A stretch of 64,000 nt of DNA from Clostridia bacterium (GTDB taxonomy: Bacteria; Bacillota; Clostridia; Peptostreptococcales; Anaerovoracaceae). The position numbers and the translations under genes are program-made. The stretch covers positions 248,001 to 312,000 of the forward strand of contig CABJAP010000003.1 of NCBI GenBank assembly GCA_902363595.1, in the 5' to 3' direction. The notes under the pieces were generated by a model. That model saw only the letters and a program-made list of their open reading frames with translations. It was not told the origin of the DNA and ran no database searches. How positions within the stretch are numbered: position 1 is the first letter of the stretch; each line of letters starts with the position of its first letter. Positions 1 through 8,762 of the stretch are shown here, in pieces.

Positions 1-187
1 TGGGGATTTCCTTTTTCTCAAACCGCTGCCAGTAGGAGTGGTTGCACGCTTTATACCAGTTAAATTGCTCCTCATTAATCGTCACACCGTACTTTTTCAG
101 ACACTGGTTCATACAAATTTCTTCTGATGCGGCAAAATCCAGCAGCGTTCCGTCCACGTCCCATAATATGGTTCTTATCGTTTCCAT
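1..187 (-). CDS. HAD-family hydrolase, N-terminal part only
   Basis: The reading frame starts at an ATG at 187 behind a good GGAGGAAGT ribosome site and runs off the left edge of the window. The N-terminus reads METIRTILWDVDGTLLDF, which holds the HAD motif I DxDGTLL with the nucleophile Asp and the general acid Asp. The following residues resemble the cap of YjjG-type nucleotide phosphatases, which act on non-canonical pyrimidine nucleotides, but the substrate cannot be decided from 62 residues. It lies 26 bp after the acetyltransferase gene on the same strand and is probably co-transcribed with it. Confidence 0.85.
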   Translation of the reverse strand, partial: METIRTILWDVDGTLLDFAASEEICMNQCLKKYGVTINEEQFNWYKACNHSYWQRFEKKEIP

Positions 188-213
188 ACTTCCTCCTTGC
201 GCCTCGATTCATG

Positions 214-861
214 CTAATTTCTCTGCCATTCTTTTTTCATCTCTTCTCGTTTCTTTTTATCGCTGGCATCCAGAGCCGCCCCCAGCATGAATCCAATCGC
301 GATTCCAAAACAACTGCCCATCGCCATATGATCCATGGCTGCGCCAATACTCAGCCCTACGCTCATGAACAAGCACATAAAAATGGGCAGATAGACGGAG
401 GCCGGCTTTTCTTTTTCAAAGCAGACGCCCTCTTCTCCCCTGCCGCATTCAGCAAACTGTAATTTTTCCAAAAGACGCACGGAAGCAAGATTATCTTCTT
501 CTGCCTCTGCTGTTACAAAATATACATTAGTCTGAGAAAAGGCCCATTCAACAGCCGCCCGAACAGCCTCTGTCCCCAAGCCTTGTCTTTGATATGCTTG
601 TTCGATGCCATATCCGATTTCCACCTGGCCCTTTTCAGGCGCCCCATGAAAACCCAGGCTTCCAATTTCCTCTCCAGTTGTCTGTAAAGTGATCCGCCAG
701 CCCGTGTACCAGTCTCGGTCCTGGGGATGCTGCCGACAGCCGTCGAGCATTTCACGCAAAGCCGCGCTCATATGCGCCTCTTTTTCCCGGGCAATCTTCT
801 CACCCAATTCCTCGTCTGTCATCGGCGTAATAAGTAATTTTTTTGTTTTTAATGGTTTCAT
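214..861 (-). CDS. GNAT acetyltransferase with glycine-zipper membrane tail
   Basis: Residues 1 to about 140 form a GNAT fold of the RimJ/RimL type: MKPLKTKKLLITP start, then the acetyl-CoA loop YQRQGLGTEAVRAAVEWAF and the late motif NLASVRLLEKLQF. The last 65 residues are different: two hydrophobic, glycine-rich segments (SVGLSIGAAMDHMAMG and GIAIGFMLGAALDA) followed by a lysine-rich end, as in small stand-alone glycine-zipper membrane proteins. The protein therefore seems to be a fusion that tethers the acetyltransferase to the membrane. I chose the ATG at 861; a TTG at 879 overlapping the stop of the upstream XRE gene is an alternative. The acetyl acceptor is unknown. Confidence 0.8.
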   Translation of the reverse strand: MKPLKTKKLLITPMTDEELGEKIAREKEAHMSAALREMLDGCRQHPQDRDWYTGWRITLQTTGEEIGSLGFHGAPEKGQVEIGYGIEQAYQRQGLGTEAVRAAVEWAFSQTNVYFVTAEAEEDNLASVRLLEKLQFAECGRGEEGVCFEKEKPASVYLPIFMCLFMSVGLSIGAAMDHMAMGSCFGIAIGFMLGAALDASDKKKREEMKKEWQRN

Positions 862-875
862 AATATGGGCCCCTG

Positions 876-1830
876 TCAAAGCTTCTCTTCCTTCACATCC
901 ATTTCAAAGGCTTTGATCAATCCTAAAAACTCCGGGTCTTTTCGCAAAAACGCGACAGTGGGGTCATTCTTCAGGCCTGCCGCAAAGCTAGCCGTCATTT
1001 GCTCTGTAAGCGCATAACTGCCCGCCTCATCCTGAATATGCTTATACAGTGAGGACTGGTTGATTTTCCACGGCTGTTTCATTGCAGCCAGCAGGTTTTT
1101 CAGAGCCTTTATACAGCGGTCCTTATCCTCCAGCACAGCGGCGATACGAAATTCTGTCAAACAGGGGAAAATCCCCCACAGGTCATACAGCTTTGCGGTT
1201 TTCTGAGACAAACCTATTAATTCTTCCAGCCTCTGCTCATCCCGTTCTTCAGCAGCGATTTCAATCAGCATCAGAAAGTGGGATTCCAACTCCTGTCCGG
1301 CCTTGGCCACAGCCAGTTCCATCAGTTCTCCGGCTTTATCAAGTTTTCCCTGGGCGATATAAAGGCTGGCCCTCAGATGAACCGTATCCACGGGAAGCTC
1401 CGGCAGCTCATCCAGCAGAGCTTCTGCTTGTTCCAATTCTTTACGCTCAATGTAGCGGCCGGCCAGCATCAGCTTCGCCTGATGGCTGATCTCAAAATCA
1501 TCTCCCTGCGCCGCACGGAGGTAAAGCTTCTCGATCTCCTCCCTGCAGCGCTGACGCTCATCCTTTTCCGGCAGTCGGATCAGTGCCGCCTCCAGCGTGA
1601 CGGCCGCATAATAGAGGAGCTTGACACAGGTTGGATACTGGGCAATCTTCTCCATGGCCGTCTGGTAGCATACAGCAAAATCCTCCGTCATCGCCATAGC
1701 GGAAAGCTCTGCTGCGAATTGTTCCACTTCCTGATCAGTCAGATTTTCGTGAAAAGCCAGCAAAGTATTCAGGTCCGTCCCAAGCAGCCGGGCCAGAGGC
1801 GGCAGCAGGGTAATATCCGGATAAGATATG
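876..1830 (-). pseudogene. XRE-family regulator, 3' part (split by mobile element)
   Basis: The frame stays open upstream of the first ATG (1763) to about 1847, and the extra residues GISYPDITLLPPLARLLGTD are the second half of an XRE helix-turn-helix domain. The remainder, about 300 residues, is an alpha-helical, TPR-like sensor region. The first half of the same HTH domain lies at 17707-17819, on the far side of the inserted element. Joining the two pieces at the shared GG dinucleotide gives an in-frame protein reading NKWEKG-ISYPDITLL. The gene is therefore interrupted inside its DNA-binding domain and its regulatory function should be lost while the element is integrated. It would have been the first gene of the unit with the acetyltransferase and HAD genes. 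Confidence 0.9.
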
Positions 1831-1850
1831 CCGGTTTCCCTTAGTTAAAA
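1822..1850. other. Left attachment site (att) of the 15.9-kb element
   Basis: On the minus strand the junction reads GGGAAACC-GG-CATATCTTAT. The GG at 1831-1832 is the inferred crossover dinucleotide: the right half continues the XRE gene, while the left half (GGGAAACC) belongs to the element. The matching half-site is at the right junction near 17707. Confidence 0.8.
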
Positions 1851-1866
1851 ATATTACTCTTGTTGA

Positions 1867-3480
1867 TTACTCAACTTTTCCAATAAATCGGTAATATATC
1901 TCAATTTCCTGTATTCTTTCGTTATCCTCATTCGTTGTTGCTTCATGTATGAGGATTTTTTCTATCATGGCATTTAATAATGGTGCTGTCAGTTCCTTTG
2001 GTACGGAATATTCCTTGATTAACTCAATCCACTTTTCAGCACCTATCATATCCTGTTCCATTTTACTTAGTTCTTCTCTTAGGCTTGTTATCTGCTGTTC
2101 CAGTTCTATCTGTTCTTTTTGGTACTTGCTGGACAACATCACAAAATTTCGCTCTGTTATCTTCTCACAGGCTCTATCTTCATACATTTTCGCAAATAAA
2201 CGGTCAATCTCATTTTGTCTGTTCTCGGCTTTCTTCAATGTACTTGCCTTTTTCTTCTTTTCCCGTATTCTCTCTGCATTGCCAGCTTTCTGTATCTTGT
2301 TCAATACCTTTTCTTCGTCCTGCTGTACTGCCTTAGCCCAATACTGCAAGCGTTCCAATACGGCTTGATACAGCACATCATAACGAATGTAGTGCATAGA
2401 ACAATTACCTTTGCCAAACTGCCCGTAGTAACTGCAAGCATAATAACTGTAAGGCGTTTTATTTGTCTTATTCGTTCCAAATCTCATAGACCAACCACAA
2501 TCCGCACACTTGACAAGCCCTGCAAAAATCGGCGTTGCCTTTTCCTTTGTCTGTCTGCGTCTTGATTTTATCTGCTCCTGCACACGATAGAACACTTCCT
2601 TGTCAATAATCGGCTCGTGAGTGTTTTCTACTCGAAACCATTCACTTTCGGGCTTACGCACTTTCTTTTTGCTCTTGAACGATACCGTAGACTGCATATT
2701 GTGAACACTGTTTCCGATATAAACCTCACTTTTCAATATCGCCTTGACATGAGCAATCGTCCACTCATAACGCTTACTTTCGGGTTTTCCCTCAAAGATA
2801 TGTGCAAAAGTACCGTATCTTGTAAAATTTAGCCATGACGCTGTCGGAACTTTTTCTGCTCTTAACTGCTTTGTGATTTTTGCACTTCCGTAACCTTGAT
2901 AGGCTAGGGAAAAGATTTTTTCAATAATCCATTTTGTTTCATCATCAACCAACAGTTTTCCTTTGATGTCAGGGTGTTTCTTATATCCTAACGGAGCATA
3001 AGCACCGTAATGAGCCCCCTCCGCAAACTTTGTCTTAAATGCTGATTTGACTTTACGGCTTGTATCTCTTGCCACCCATTCATTGATGATGTTCTTAAAT
3101 GGTGCAATCTCACTTTCGCCTTTTTCGCTGTCTACACCGTCATCAATCGCTATGTAGCGGACATTATGACTAGGGAAATACAATTCTGTATATTGTCCTG
3201 TCATAATATAATTTCTGCCAAGACGGGAAAGGTCTTTCGTTACAACACAGTTGATTTTTCCTGCCTCTATATCCTCAATCATTCTTTGAAAACTCGGTCT
3301 GTCAAAATTTGTTCCCGACCAGCCGTCATCAATATATTCATCAATGACATTCAAATGATGTTCTTTTGCATATAAACGCAACATACTTCTCTGTGTGGTA
3401 ATGCTGGAACTTTCGCCCTGTAATTCATCATCTCGGCTTAACCTAAGATAAAGTGCAGTATTGTAAATCTGTTGTTTCAT
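1867..3480 (-). CDS. Large serine recombinase, TndX type (element integrase)
   Basis: The 537-residue protein has an N-terminal resolvase domain with the catalytic serine in ALYLRLSRDDE, the helix-E region and the conserved KDLSRLGRNY motif near residue 85. It continues with a recombinase domain, a zinc ribbon (CADCGWSMRFG and later CSYYGQFGKGNC) and a C-terminal coiled coil. Length and order match TndX of Tn5397 and other large serine integrases, which excise and insert circular elements at a 2-bp core. The gene ends 34 bp from the left attachment site, the usual place for an integrase. Start: ATG behind GGAGG. Confidence 0.95.
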   Translation of the reverse strand: MKQQIYNTALYLRLSRDDELQGESSSITTQRSMLRLYAKEHHLNVIDEYIDDGWSGTNFDRPSFQRMIEDIEAGKINCVVTKDLSRLGRNYIMTGQYTELYFPSHNVRYIAIDDGVDSEKGESEIAPFKNIINEWVARDTSRKVKSAFKTKFAEGAHYGAYAPLGYKKHPDIKGKLLVDDETKWIIEKIFSLAYQGYGSAKITKQLRAEKVPTASWLNFTRYGTFAHIFEGKPESKRYEWTIAHVKAILKSEVYIGNSVHNMQSTVSFKSKKKVRKPESEWFRVENTHEPIIDKEVFYRVQEQIKSRRRQTKEKATPIFAGLVKCADCGWSMRFGTNKTNKTPYSYYACSYYGQFGKGNCSMHYIRYDVLYQAVLERLQYWAKAVQQDEEKVLNKIQKAGNAERIREKKKKASTLKKAENRQNEIDRLFAKMYEDRACEKITERNFVMLSSKYQKEQIELEQQITSLREELSKMEQDMIGAEKWIELIKEYSVPKELTAPLLNAMIEKILIHEATTNEDNERIQEIEIYYRFIGKVE

Positions 3481-3591
3481 TGTCAGTTATCCTCCTTTAT
3501 AACTAACCCGTGTTTACAATACCTGCTTGCAAGTAAAGTATAACACGGGTACTTTTTGTCATTCAATCTATTTCTTACAACTGCACCGATT

Positions 3592-3759
3592 TTATGCGAT
3601 TGTCTGCTTTGCTTTTTCCAGCATGACATCAGTTAGAAGTTCTTCCATTGTTTTGCCCTTTTCGGAAAAATGCTCTTTTACTACAATCTTTGTCTTTCCT
3701 CTGTTGCCAATGCCACACTTGCCATTTTTCTTTTGAATTGTTTTTACAGCATTATCAAT
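3592..3759 (-). CDS. Small element-encoded protein, TnpW-like
   Basis: A short basic protein whose C-terminus reads IVVKEHFSEKGKTMEELL, resembling the small TnpW-type proteins found beside serine recombinases in clostridial elements; their role is unknown to me. There is no ATG, GTG or TTG at the good ribosome site (AAAGGGGG); the codon at the right spacing is ATT at 3759, giving a protein starting with DNAVKTIQKKNGK. The alternative ATG at 3801 has no ribosome site. It lies upstream of the recombinase gene on the same strand, 111 bp apart. Confidence 0.5.
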   Translation of the reverse strand: MDNAVKTIQKKNGKCGIGNRGKTKIVVKEHFSEKGKTMEELLTDVMLEKAKQTIA

Positions 3760-4204
3760 AACACATACCCCCTTTCTGTAAAATCTTTCTAAGCAATTCA
3801 ACGGCTTTTGTCATAGCCCACAGGAGTTCCACCTCTGCATAGTTCTTATGTAGCCGTACCCATTGCGTGCGACGCTCTTAATGCTCAAGCTGTGGCTGTA
3901 CGGGAGTATCATTATCTGACAGTACAGGTCATGGCGATAAAAGAGGACAAATCTTTTACAAGAACACAAATAGGTTTTCGCTCGCTCTTGCAGGGGAAAG
4001 GTCGTGGCGTATTTGTTTCAACGGCTAGCTGTCTGTCAAACGTATTGAATTACTTTATTCAGTTGTCAAAGAACGATTGAAAGAAAAAAATCGTCTTTCC
4101 TATATATCGCGTTGGAAAAGAGGAGAAACGTAACCAAAATCCAAAACTTTTTCCATTATTAGTACAAATGGAACGGTTCATTTTGGCAATCAACGGTTGA
4201 TTTT
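3760..4204. other. Intergenic stretch, no gene seen
   Basis: AT-rich sequence between the small recombinase-linked gene and the repeat array. Short open frames on both strands lack ribosome sites and have no recognisable motif. I see no convincing terminator or promoter. Confidence 0.5.
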
Positions 4205-4790
4205 CTCCTTTTTCACTACTATCTGTACAGCAAACGTCCATTTGCTAAGTTTAAATGGAAAAATTTTAACTTCTTTTCATGCACCATATAGGGATAGAAA
4301 ATGTCATTTTGCTAAGTTGATGATGAAAAAAGAATATTTTCCTTTTCACACCCTAACTACCCAAACCATACCGTTACTGCCAACAATAGAATGAAATATT
4401 TTCTTTGCACCATATAGGGAACGGAAACCTTAAATTGTTAAGTTGAGAACAAAGTATTTTCATCTTTTCACATCAACACTCAACTGCTAATGCCTGTTTG
4501 AATACAAAATGATGATGTTTTTCCTCTTTTCACAGAAGACTGTCCACTAATCACGAATTTCCGTCATTTTTTCAAAACTTTTTTCTTCTTTCACTTCATA
4601 TAGGGACAGCAAGCCCCGATTTAATGACCTATTTTCAAAAAAAGTTTAGATTTCCTTTTCTCGCACCATATCTGTACGCAAGTAGCCATTTTGTTGCAGA
4701 TTTAATAAAAAATTTATTTTTCTTCTTTCACTTCACATAGGGAATGAAAACAGCTCTTTGCTGACTAAATCTGAAATTTTTCAATTACAT
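4205..4790. repeat. Degenerate tandem array, about nine units of 60-68 bp
   Basis: Each unit starts with a pyrimidine-rich CTTTTCAC or CTTCTTTCAC, then a core close to CACCATATAGGGA (clear copies at about 4281, 4408, 4597, 4665 and 4733), then about ten variable bases, TTTGCTAAGTT or a relative, and an A/T-rich end AAAATTTTT. Units begin near 4205, 4272, 4341, 4401, 4461, 4522, 4584, 4652 and 4721. Some units keep the core, others only the ends. The array lies directly after the stop codon of the relaxase gene on the minus strand. No open frame explains it. It could be a binding array, a replication or transfer site, or a structured 3' RNA. Confidence 0.65.
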
Positions 4791-6004
4791 TAAAAAATAC
4801 CGTCATTCTCTTGTGGAACAGCGGTATCTATACGTTCTTCTATGGTTGATTTCTCTAATTGTAATAAATGTTTATGCTTGTCTTTTAGTTCTGCCTGCTC
4901 AATCATATCTTTCAGTATCGTTGTACGATTTTCTCTGTCTAATGCCTGTACCATTTTTATGGTTGGTGCGACTTGTCTTTGTAGCCAATGCAACGCTTTT
5001 TGTAAAGTGTAAGGCTCTGGCTTTGTGGTTAAGCGTATCGGCTCTCTGTTTTCCCCTACAAACCATGCCCAATCATCATTTGTTATCCATTGACTTTTTG
5101 GCTTGTCGTCCTCTCTGTCAACAAAGCGGACATAATGATTGATGATAGAAAAAGCGGTGCGTTCAGCGTCCCGATAGGTCAGTAAATCTACAACCGCATA
5201 ATAGGCTCGTTCGTTCTTCATGCGTATTTCAAAACGGTTCTTAATCTCCGTATCTTCAATTTCTGTGCCATTCTTGACATACTGCTCATAATTTTTCTGA
5301 TAAGCACACATATATAATTCGCTACTTGTTGAACCGAGATATAAGGTTTCTCCTGTATTCTTTGGTAAATCGCTACCGCATTTTTCTGTACCGCTGTAAT
5401 CTTTCTGCATACGGAAGTAGGAGATACATTCGCCAGCCTTGTATTTTTCCTTTAACTTTGGAATATCCAATATTCCTGCTTTATCATTGATAGCCAAATC
5501 AAGCCGTTTCATCACACCACCAGCCGTCATACAATCCAGCATGAAGTCATACCATGAGCGTTCCTGTGCCAGTAGATAACATTCCATTTGCCGACAGCCT
5601 TTGCCTTTCAGTTCCAATAAAACACCTAAATGCTCCTGCATGGAACACATGATATTGATGTCGCCAAGTACATATTTGCTTTCATATCCGTATTTTCCAT
5701 AATCTTCATAAAGCATGTAATTAGATTTCAGTTGTAATACATCACGGATAATCGCCAATGCGTCCGTAGTAGGAAAGCGGACACGAAAGTAATCAATCAA
5801 TAAGAATAGTGGTTCTTGCGGATTGAAACGCTCAATCTGTTTTTCTATGATTTCTCTTAATTCGTCATTCAATGGCTGTTTTCCTTTTTCAATGCGGTTG
5901 TAATATTCACGGCTGATACCACAGGCAACAGCAAGCCTTGTTTGTGTTACTCCGTATTCCTCACGCTTTTGTCTTAGTTCTTCAATAAAGTTTTTATCAT
6001 TCAT
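4790..6004 (-). CDS. MobT-type relaxase / replication initiation factor
   Basis: Residues about 8-40 are an XRE-type helix-turn-helix (EYGVTQTRLAVACGISREYY), followed by a Rep_trans domain of about 300 residues with the conserved segments MKRLDLAINDKAG, TLYLGSTSSELYMCAYQKN and FEIRMKNERAY. This is the architecture of Orf20 of Tn916 and NicK of ICEBs1, which nick the element at oriT and start rolling-circle replication and transfer. At 404 residues it is full length. It is the only recognisable transfer protein in the element, supporting mobilization by a helper rather than self-transfer. An oriT would be expected just upstream, near 6005-6130. Confidence 0.9.
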   Translation of the reverse strand: MNDKNFIEELRQKREEYGVTQTRLAVACGISREYYNRIEKGKQPLNDELREIIEKQIERFNPQEPLFLLIDYFRVRFPTTDALAIIRDVLQLKSNYMLYEDYGKYGYESKYVLGDINIMCSMQEHLGVLLELKGKGCRQMECYLLAQERSWYDFMLDCMTAGGVMKRLDLAINDKAGILDIPKLKEKYKAGECISYFRMQKDYSGTEKCGSDLPKNTGETLYLGSTSSELYMCAYQKNYEQYVKNGTEIEDTEIKNRFEIRMKNERAYYAVVDLLTYRDAERTAFSIINHYVRFVDREDDKPKSQWITNDDWAWFVGENREPIRLTTKPEPYTLQKALHWLQRQVAPTIKMVQALDRENRTTILKDMIEQAELKDKHKHLLQLEKSTIEERIDTAVPQENDGIF

Positions 6005-6131
6005 TCTTCAATTCCTCCAATCAAAAAAGGCAACTACCATAATTGATAATTGCCTGTCATTAAAAATCTGTATAGAAAAAGCAGTCAATCCTAAGACTAA
6101 CTGCTTTGTGTGTATGGATATAAAATTGCTT

Positions 6132-6602
6132 CTAATCTTGAATAGGTATCCAAATTTCAATAACTGAATTATCACTATTCCAATGAAAACGATAATCGTA
6201 TTTTTCAAAGTGTAGGATAATATCTTTTATAGGAATATACGATGTACTAGGAATAATTTCTTCATAAATCTTGCCATAAGTTTCATATATTTTATCCATA
6301 GCACCAATATGCTCCACAACCAAATATTTATAAGACGGTATTTCTTTATACAGAAAGCCCTCTGGGGTAATGGTTCTTTGGGGAATAGAACAGAAATAAT
6401 AAAGTTTTCCATTTCTTCTTTCCATAAAAGCATATTTTACCCAATTTCCTGATTGTGAAAGATACGCTTTTTTCAAACTACTGTTAAACTTTCTCCAAAA
6501 CTGTGTACTAATCTGAATATTCTTTTTTTGATAATTAGTCAGTTCTACTTCCTGCCCAATAACTGCAAATGCGTTTAATTCCTTTATAGAAAAATTTATC
6601 AT
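6132..6602 (-). CDS. GyrI-like / effector-binding domain protein
   Basis: The 156-residue protein reads as a stand-alone GyrI-like (AraC effector-binding) domain: the strand IPSYKYLVVEHIGAM, the helix IYETYGKIYEEIIP and the end HWNSDNSVIEIWIPIQ are typical. Such domains bind small hydrophobic ligands and often travel on resistance elements. I chose the ATG at 6602, which overlaps the stop of the DUF3781 gene as ATGA; an ATG further upstream would run far into that gene. The pair should be translationally coupled. Its ligand is unknown. Confidence 0.8.
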   Translation of the reverse strand: MINFSIKELNAFAVIGQEVELTNYQKKNIQISTQFWRKFNSSLKKAYLSQSGNWVKYAFMERRNGKLYYFCSIPQRTITPEGFLYKEIPSYKYLVVEHIGAMDKIYETYGKIYEEIIPSTSYIPIKDIILHFEKYDYRFHWNSDNSVIEIWIPIQD

Positions 6603-6841
6603 TTTACCTTGTGAGAAGTGATAACGGTATAACTGTACGCATTTACCGTTATAATACAATTATCAATCGTTATATACCAGTTTTTTCCTTTTCTTGTGAT
6701 TTCCGCATTAGAAAGGCTAATTTTTTCTTTGCACCATTCAATTACATTTTCTACATTCAAAGATAAGTTCTTTTTAATTCTAATAACGCCAAGTTCAGTT
6801 GTGTGAAGTCTTCCTAAGTTTTCCAGTAATTCATTTTCCAT
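6599..6841 (-). CDS. DUF3781 family protein
   Basis: An 80-residue protein with the DUF3781 pattern: a helical N-terminus, LGVIRIKKNLSL, VIEWCKEKI and a final strand pair IEITRKGKNWYI-like ending in NAYSYTVITSHKVK. The family has no known biochemical function and often sits beside a GyrI-like gene, as here. The start at 6841 has GAGG at the right distance; an upstream ATG at 6856 has none. The 3' end overlaps the GyrI-like gene by 4 bp. Confidence 0.75.
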   Translation of the reverse strand: MENELLENLGRLHTTELGVIRIKKNLSLNVENVIEWCKEKISLSNAEITRKGKNWYITIDNCIITVNAYSYTVITSHKVK

Positions 6842-7386
6842 ATTTTGATACCTCATTTTTCAGCAAATTTATTTGTATGTTTTATACCCCAATTATAACA
6901 TTCTCATATCAGCACTACAATAAAAATAATTAAGCACCAATAATCTTATTGAACATCTCCAACCGTAAATCTTTCACACCATCAGTGATAAACACTGAGC
7001 TGACAGCAATTACGACAACTACCATAATTGCCTGCACTTAAATTTCTGCAAAAGAAAACGACAATCAATTTCTTATTTTTTGAAATCAACTGTCTTTCTC
7101 ATATTTACTATTCAATTTTCATAGTGATATAGGTACAATTTATATCACTACTGTAAAAATGGGGTTTTGCCTTATAAATACAGCGTTTTCCGCTTGTTAG
7201 TGTATAGTGTTTCTTGTTTTTTGTGCCCCCCTTGTTAGATAACGGGGGCTTTGAACGGCTCGCAAGCTCGCCGAACCGCCGAAGCGAACCGCCCCCTTGC
7301 AAGCATGGCGGAAAAATCTTAAGGATTTTCCCGCCAACGTGGTCGGATCGCTCCGTCGGTTTAACAGCTTTTCTGTTTCTCTCTAG
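6842..7386. other. Non-coding stretch with GC-rich hairpins
   Basis: No credible gene. At 7225-7365 there is a GC-rich island in otherwise AT-rich DNA: a GCCCCC/GGGGGC stem at about 7226-7248, then a near-perfect 13-bp inverted repeat TGGCGGAAAAATC/GATTTTCCCGCCA at 7304-7334. Open frames across it are palindrome-driven and lack ribosome sites. It resembles the hairpin-rich patches near transfer origins or old element junctions of Firmicute plasmids, but I cannot assign it. Confidence 0.5.
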
Positions 7387-7917
7387 TTATCTACGCATAT
7401 AAATCAAATCGGTTATTCCGTTATAAGTCTGTGTTTTACAAAGCCTTAACTTTATTTCCCTGTCTATGTTGCCCAAAAGACGAACCCCATTTCCTAACAG
7501 AGTAGGAATAACAGAAATGTAATATTTATCAATCATATTTTTGCTTACCAACTGCTGAACAAGATTTGCTCCGCCACAAATCCAAATATCCTTTCCTGCT
7601 TCTTGTTTTAGCCGTTCCAATAATAAAACAGGATTTTCACTTGTAAAATGAATTTGTTGGGAAGAATTGCACTCTTTATGTGTTAATACATAAGTTGTAA
7701 ATTTATTATATACCCATTCTTGCGGAGAAAGTTCAGTAACAACCTGATGAGAAGTATTCCACCCCATTAAGACAGTATCTATATCTTTGGTAAATTCTGT
7801 ATAAGTGTCGATGTTTTCATTGTCATTTCCATGACCATTTAGCCAAGCTACTCCACCATTACCGTCCGCAATATATCCGTCAAGGCTCATGGCAATAAAT
7901 AAAACTACTTTTCTCAT
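7387..7917 (-). CDS. RibD/dihydrofolate-reductase-like protein
   Basis: The 176-residue protein belongs to the RibD C-terminal/DHFR superfamily (YyaP/YwjB-like): MRKVVLFIAMSLDGYIAD at the start, DTVLMGWNTSHQV in the nucleotide-binding region, and DIWICGGANLVQQL, the GG phosphate-binding turn, near residue 115. These proteins bind NADPH; most have unknown substrates and should not be taken as drug-resistant DHFR without testing. It follows a 31-codon membrane-peptide gene on the same strand. The position on a mobile element with accessory genes suggests cargo. Confidence 0.85.
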   Translation of the reverse strand: MRKVVLFIAMSLDGYIADGNGGVAWLNGHGNDNENIDTYTEFTKDIDTVLMGWNTSHQVVTELSPQEWVYNKFTTYVLTHKECNSSQQIHFTSENPVLLLERLKQEAGKDIWICGGANLVQQLVSKNMIDKYYISVIPTLLGNGVRLLGNIDREIKLRLCKTQTYNGITDLIYMRR

Positions 7918-7947
7918 TTTTTCTCTTTTATAAATACAAACAGGAAT

Positions 7948-8043
7948 TTATTTCTCTTTTTTACTCATAAGGGAACAACTGATTGCTACAAATAAACCCA
8001 TTAAAATCCATGGAAATGCTGCTCTTATAAAATCACTAACCAT
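7948..8043 (-). CDS. 31-residue single-pass membrane peptide
   Basis: A short frame with a strong ribosome site (GGAGGAATAAAGT before the ATG). The product begins MVSDFIRAAFPWILMGLFVA, one transmembrane helix, and ends in MSKKEK, a cytoplasmic basic tail. It lies 30 bp upstream of the RibD-like gene and is probably co-transcribed with it. I do not recognise a function. The good ribosome site and the clear helix-plus-basic-tail pattern argue that it is a real gene. Confidence 0.65.
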   Translation of the reverse strand: MVSDFIRAAFPWILMGLFVAISCSLMSKKEK

Positions 8044-8098
8044 ACTTTATTCCTCCTTAAATTCCAATTTCCTTAGTTCTACAAACTGAAATTTTTGC

Positions 8099-8762
8099 CT
8101 ATGAATGTATCTTGTTCTTTATACGCAAACAGGCTTCTGTGTGCATAATCCAATGTCTTGAAAACGGCATTTGAATTAGTCCACAAATATCTTTATTACA
8201 CCAATAATCAATCAGCCAAATTGCTTTTTCATTGTCGTTTACTACATTCAACGATTCTAAGTATCCTTTTCTTTCTTTCTTTCGGTATTTTTCTTTTCAA
8301 TTCATCATAAGATAACCGTTCAAGCATTTTCTCAGTGCTTTCCCATACTTCGAAAATATATAAATATAATTCTTCCAGATTAAGCTGTTTTGAAAAGTCT
8401 GCAATCTGCTGTTTCATGAGTTCATTTCCTGTTGTAATGATAGGTGAATTGATACGCTCTTGATAATTGCCTGCAAAAAATACTTGTTCATCTTCATTTA
8501 TCACTGTATGCACAACTATATCTTCAATGCGGAAAATATGCCAAATAGAATAAGCAATCGTCTTACTATGATAACCATCAGCGTTTATGAAGGGGATTGA
8601 GTTAAAATCTTCTCTGCATAATTCTTCTTTGAAAGATACTAAGGTTTGTATTAACTGACTTCGTAAAGTAAGTAAAGTATCAATACCCCTCTTATAAGTA
8701 TCTTTCTTTTTTATTTGTGCCTGCATTGTTTTATTAAGTTCAGACCATTCCTTATTCATATT
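8099..8762 (-). pseudogene. DinB-like protein gene, frameshifted in GAAA repeats
   Basis: From the ATG at 8762 the product reads as a DinB/DUF664-type four-helix protein (SIPFINADGYHSKTIAYSIW, RIEDIVVHTVINEDEQ). The frame ends early at 8229. In another frame the sequence goes on with GYLESLNVVNDNEKAIWLID, then YWCNKDICGLIQMPFSRHW to a stop at 8099, the natural C-terminus of such proteins. The switch falls in a run of four GAAA units (8266-8284 on the plus strand as TTTC). Loss of one unit restores one frame. The gene may be phase-variable, dead, or miscounted by sequencing. The region upstream of 8762 lacks a clear start. Confidence 0.7.

Noticed and set aside
4205..4790. CRISPR array
   Set aside because: The units are diverged along their full length, there are no constant repeats with unique spacers and no cas genes.
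7108..7302. Open frame of 64 codons on the minus strand
   Set aside because: It runs through the GC-rich hairpin island, has no ribosome site and low-complexity composition.
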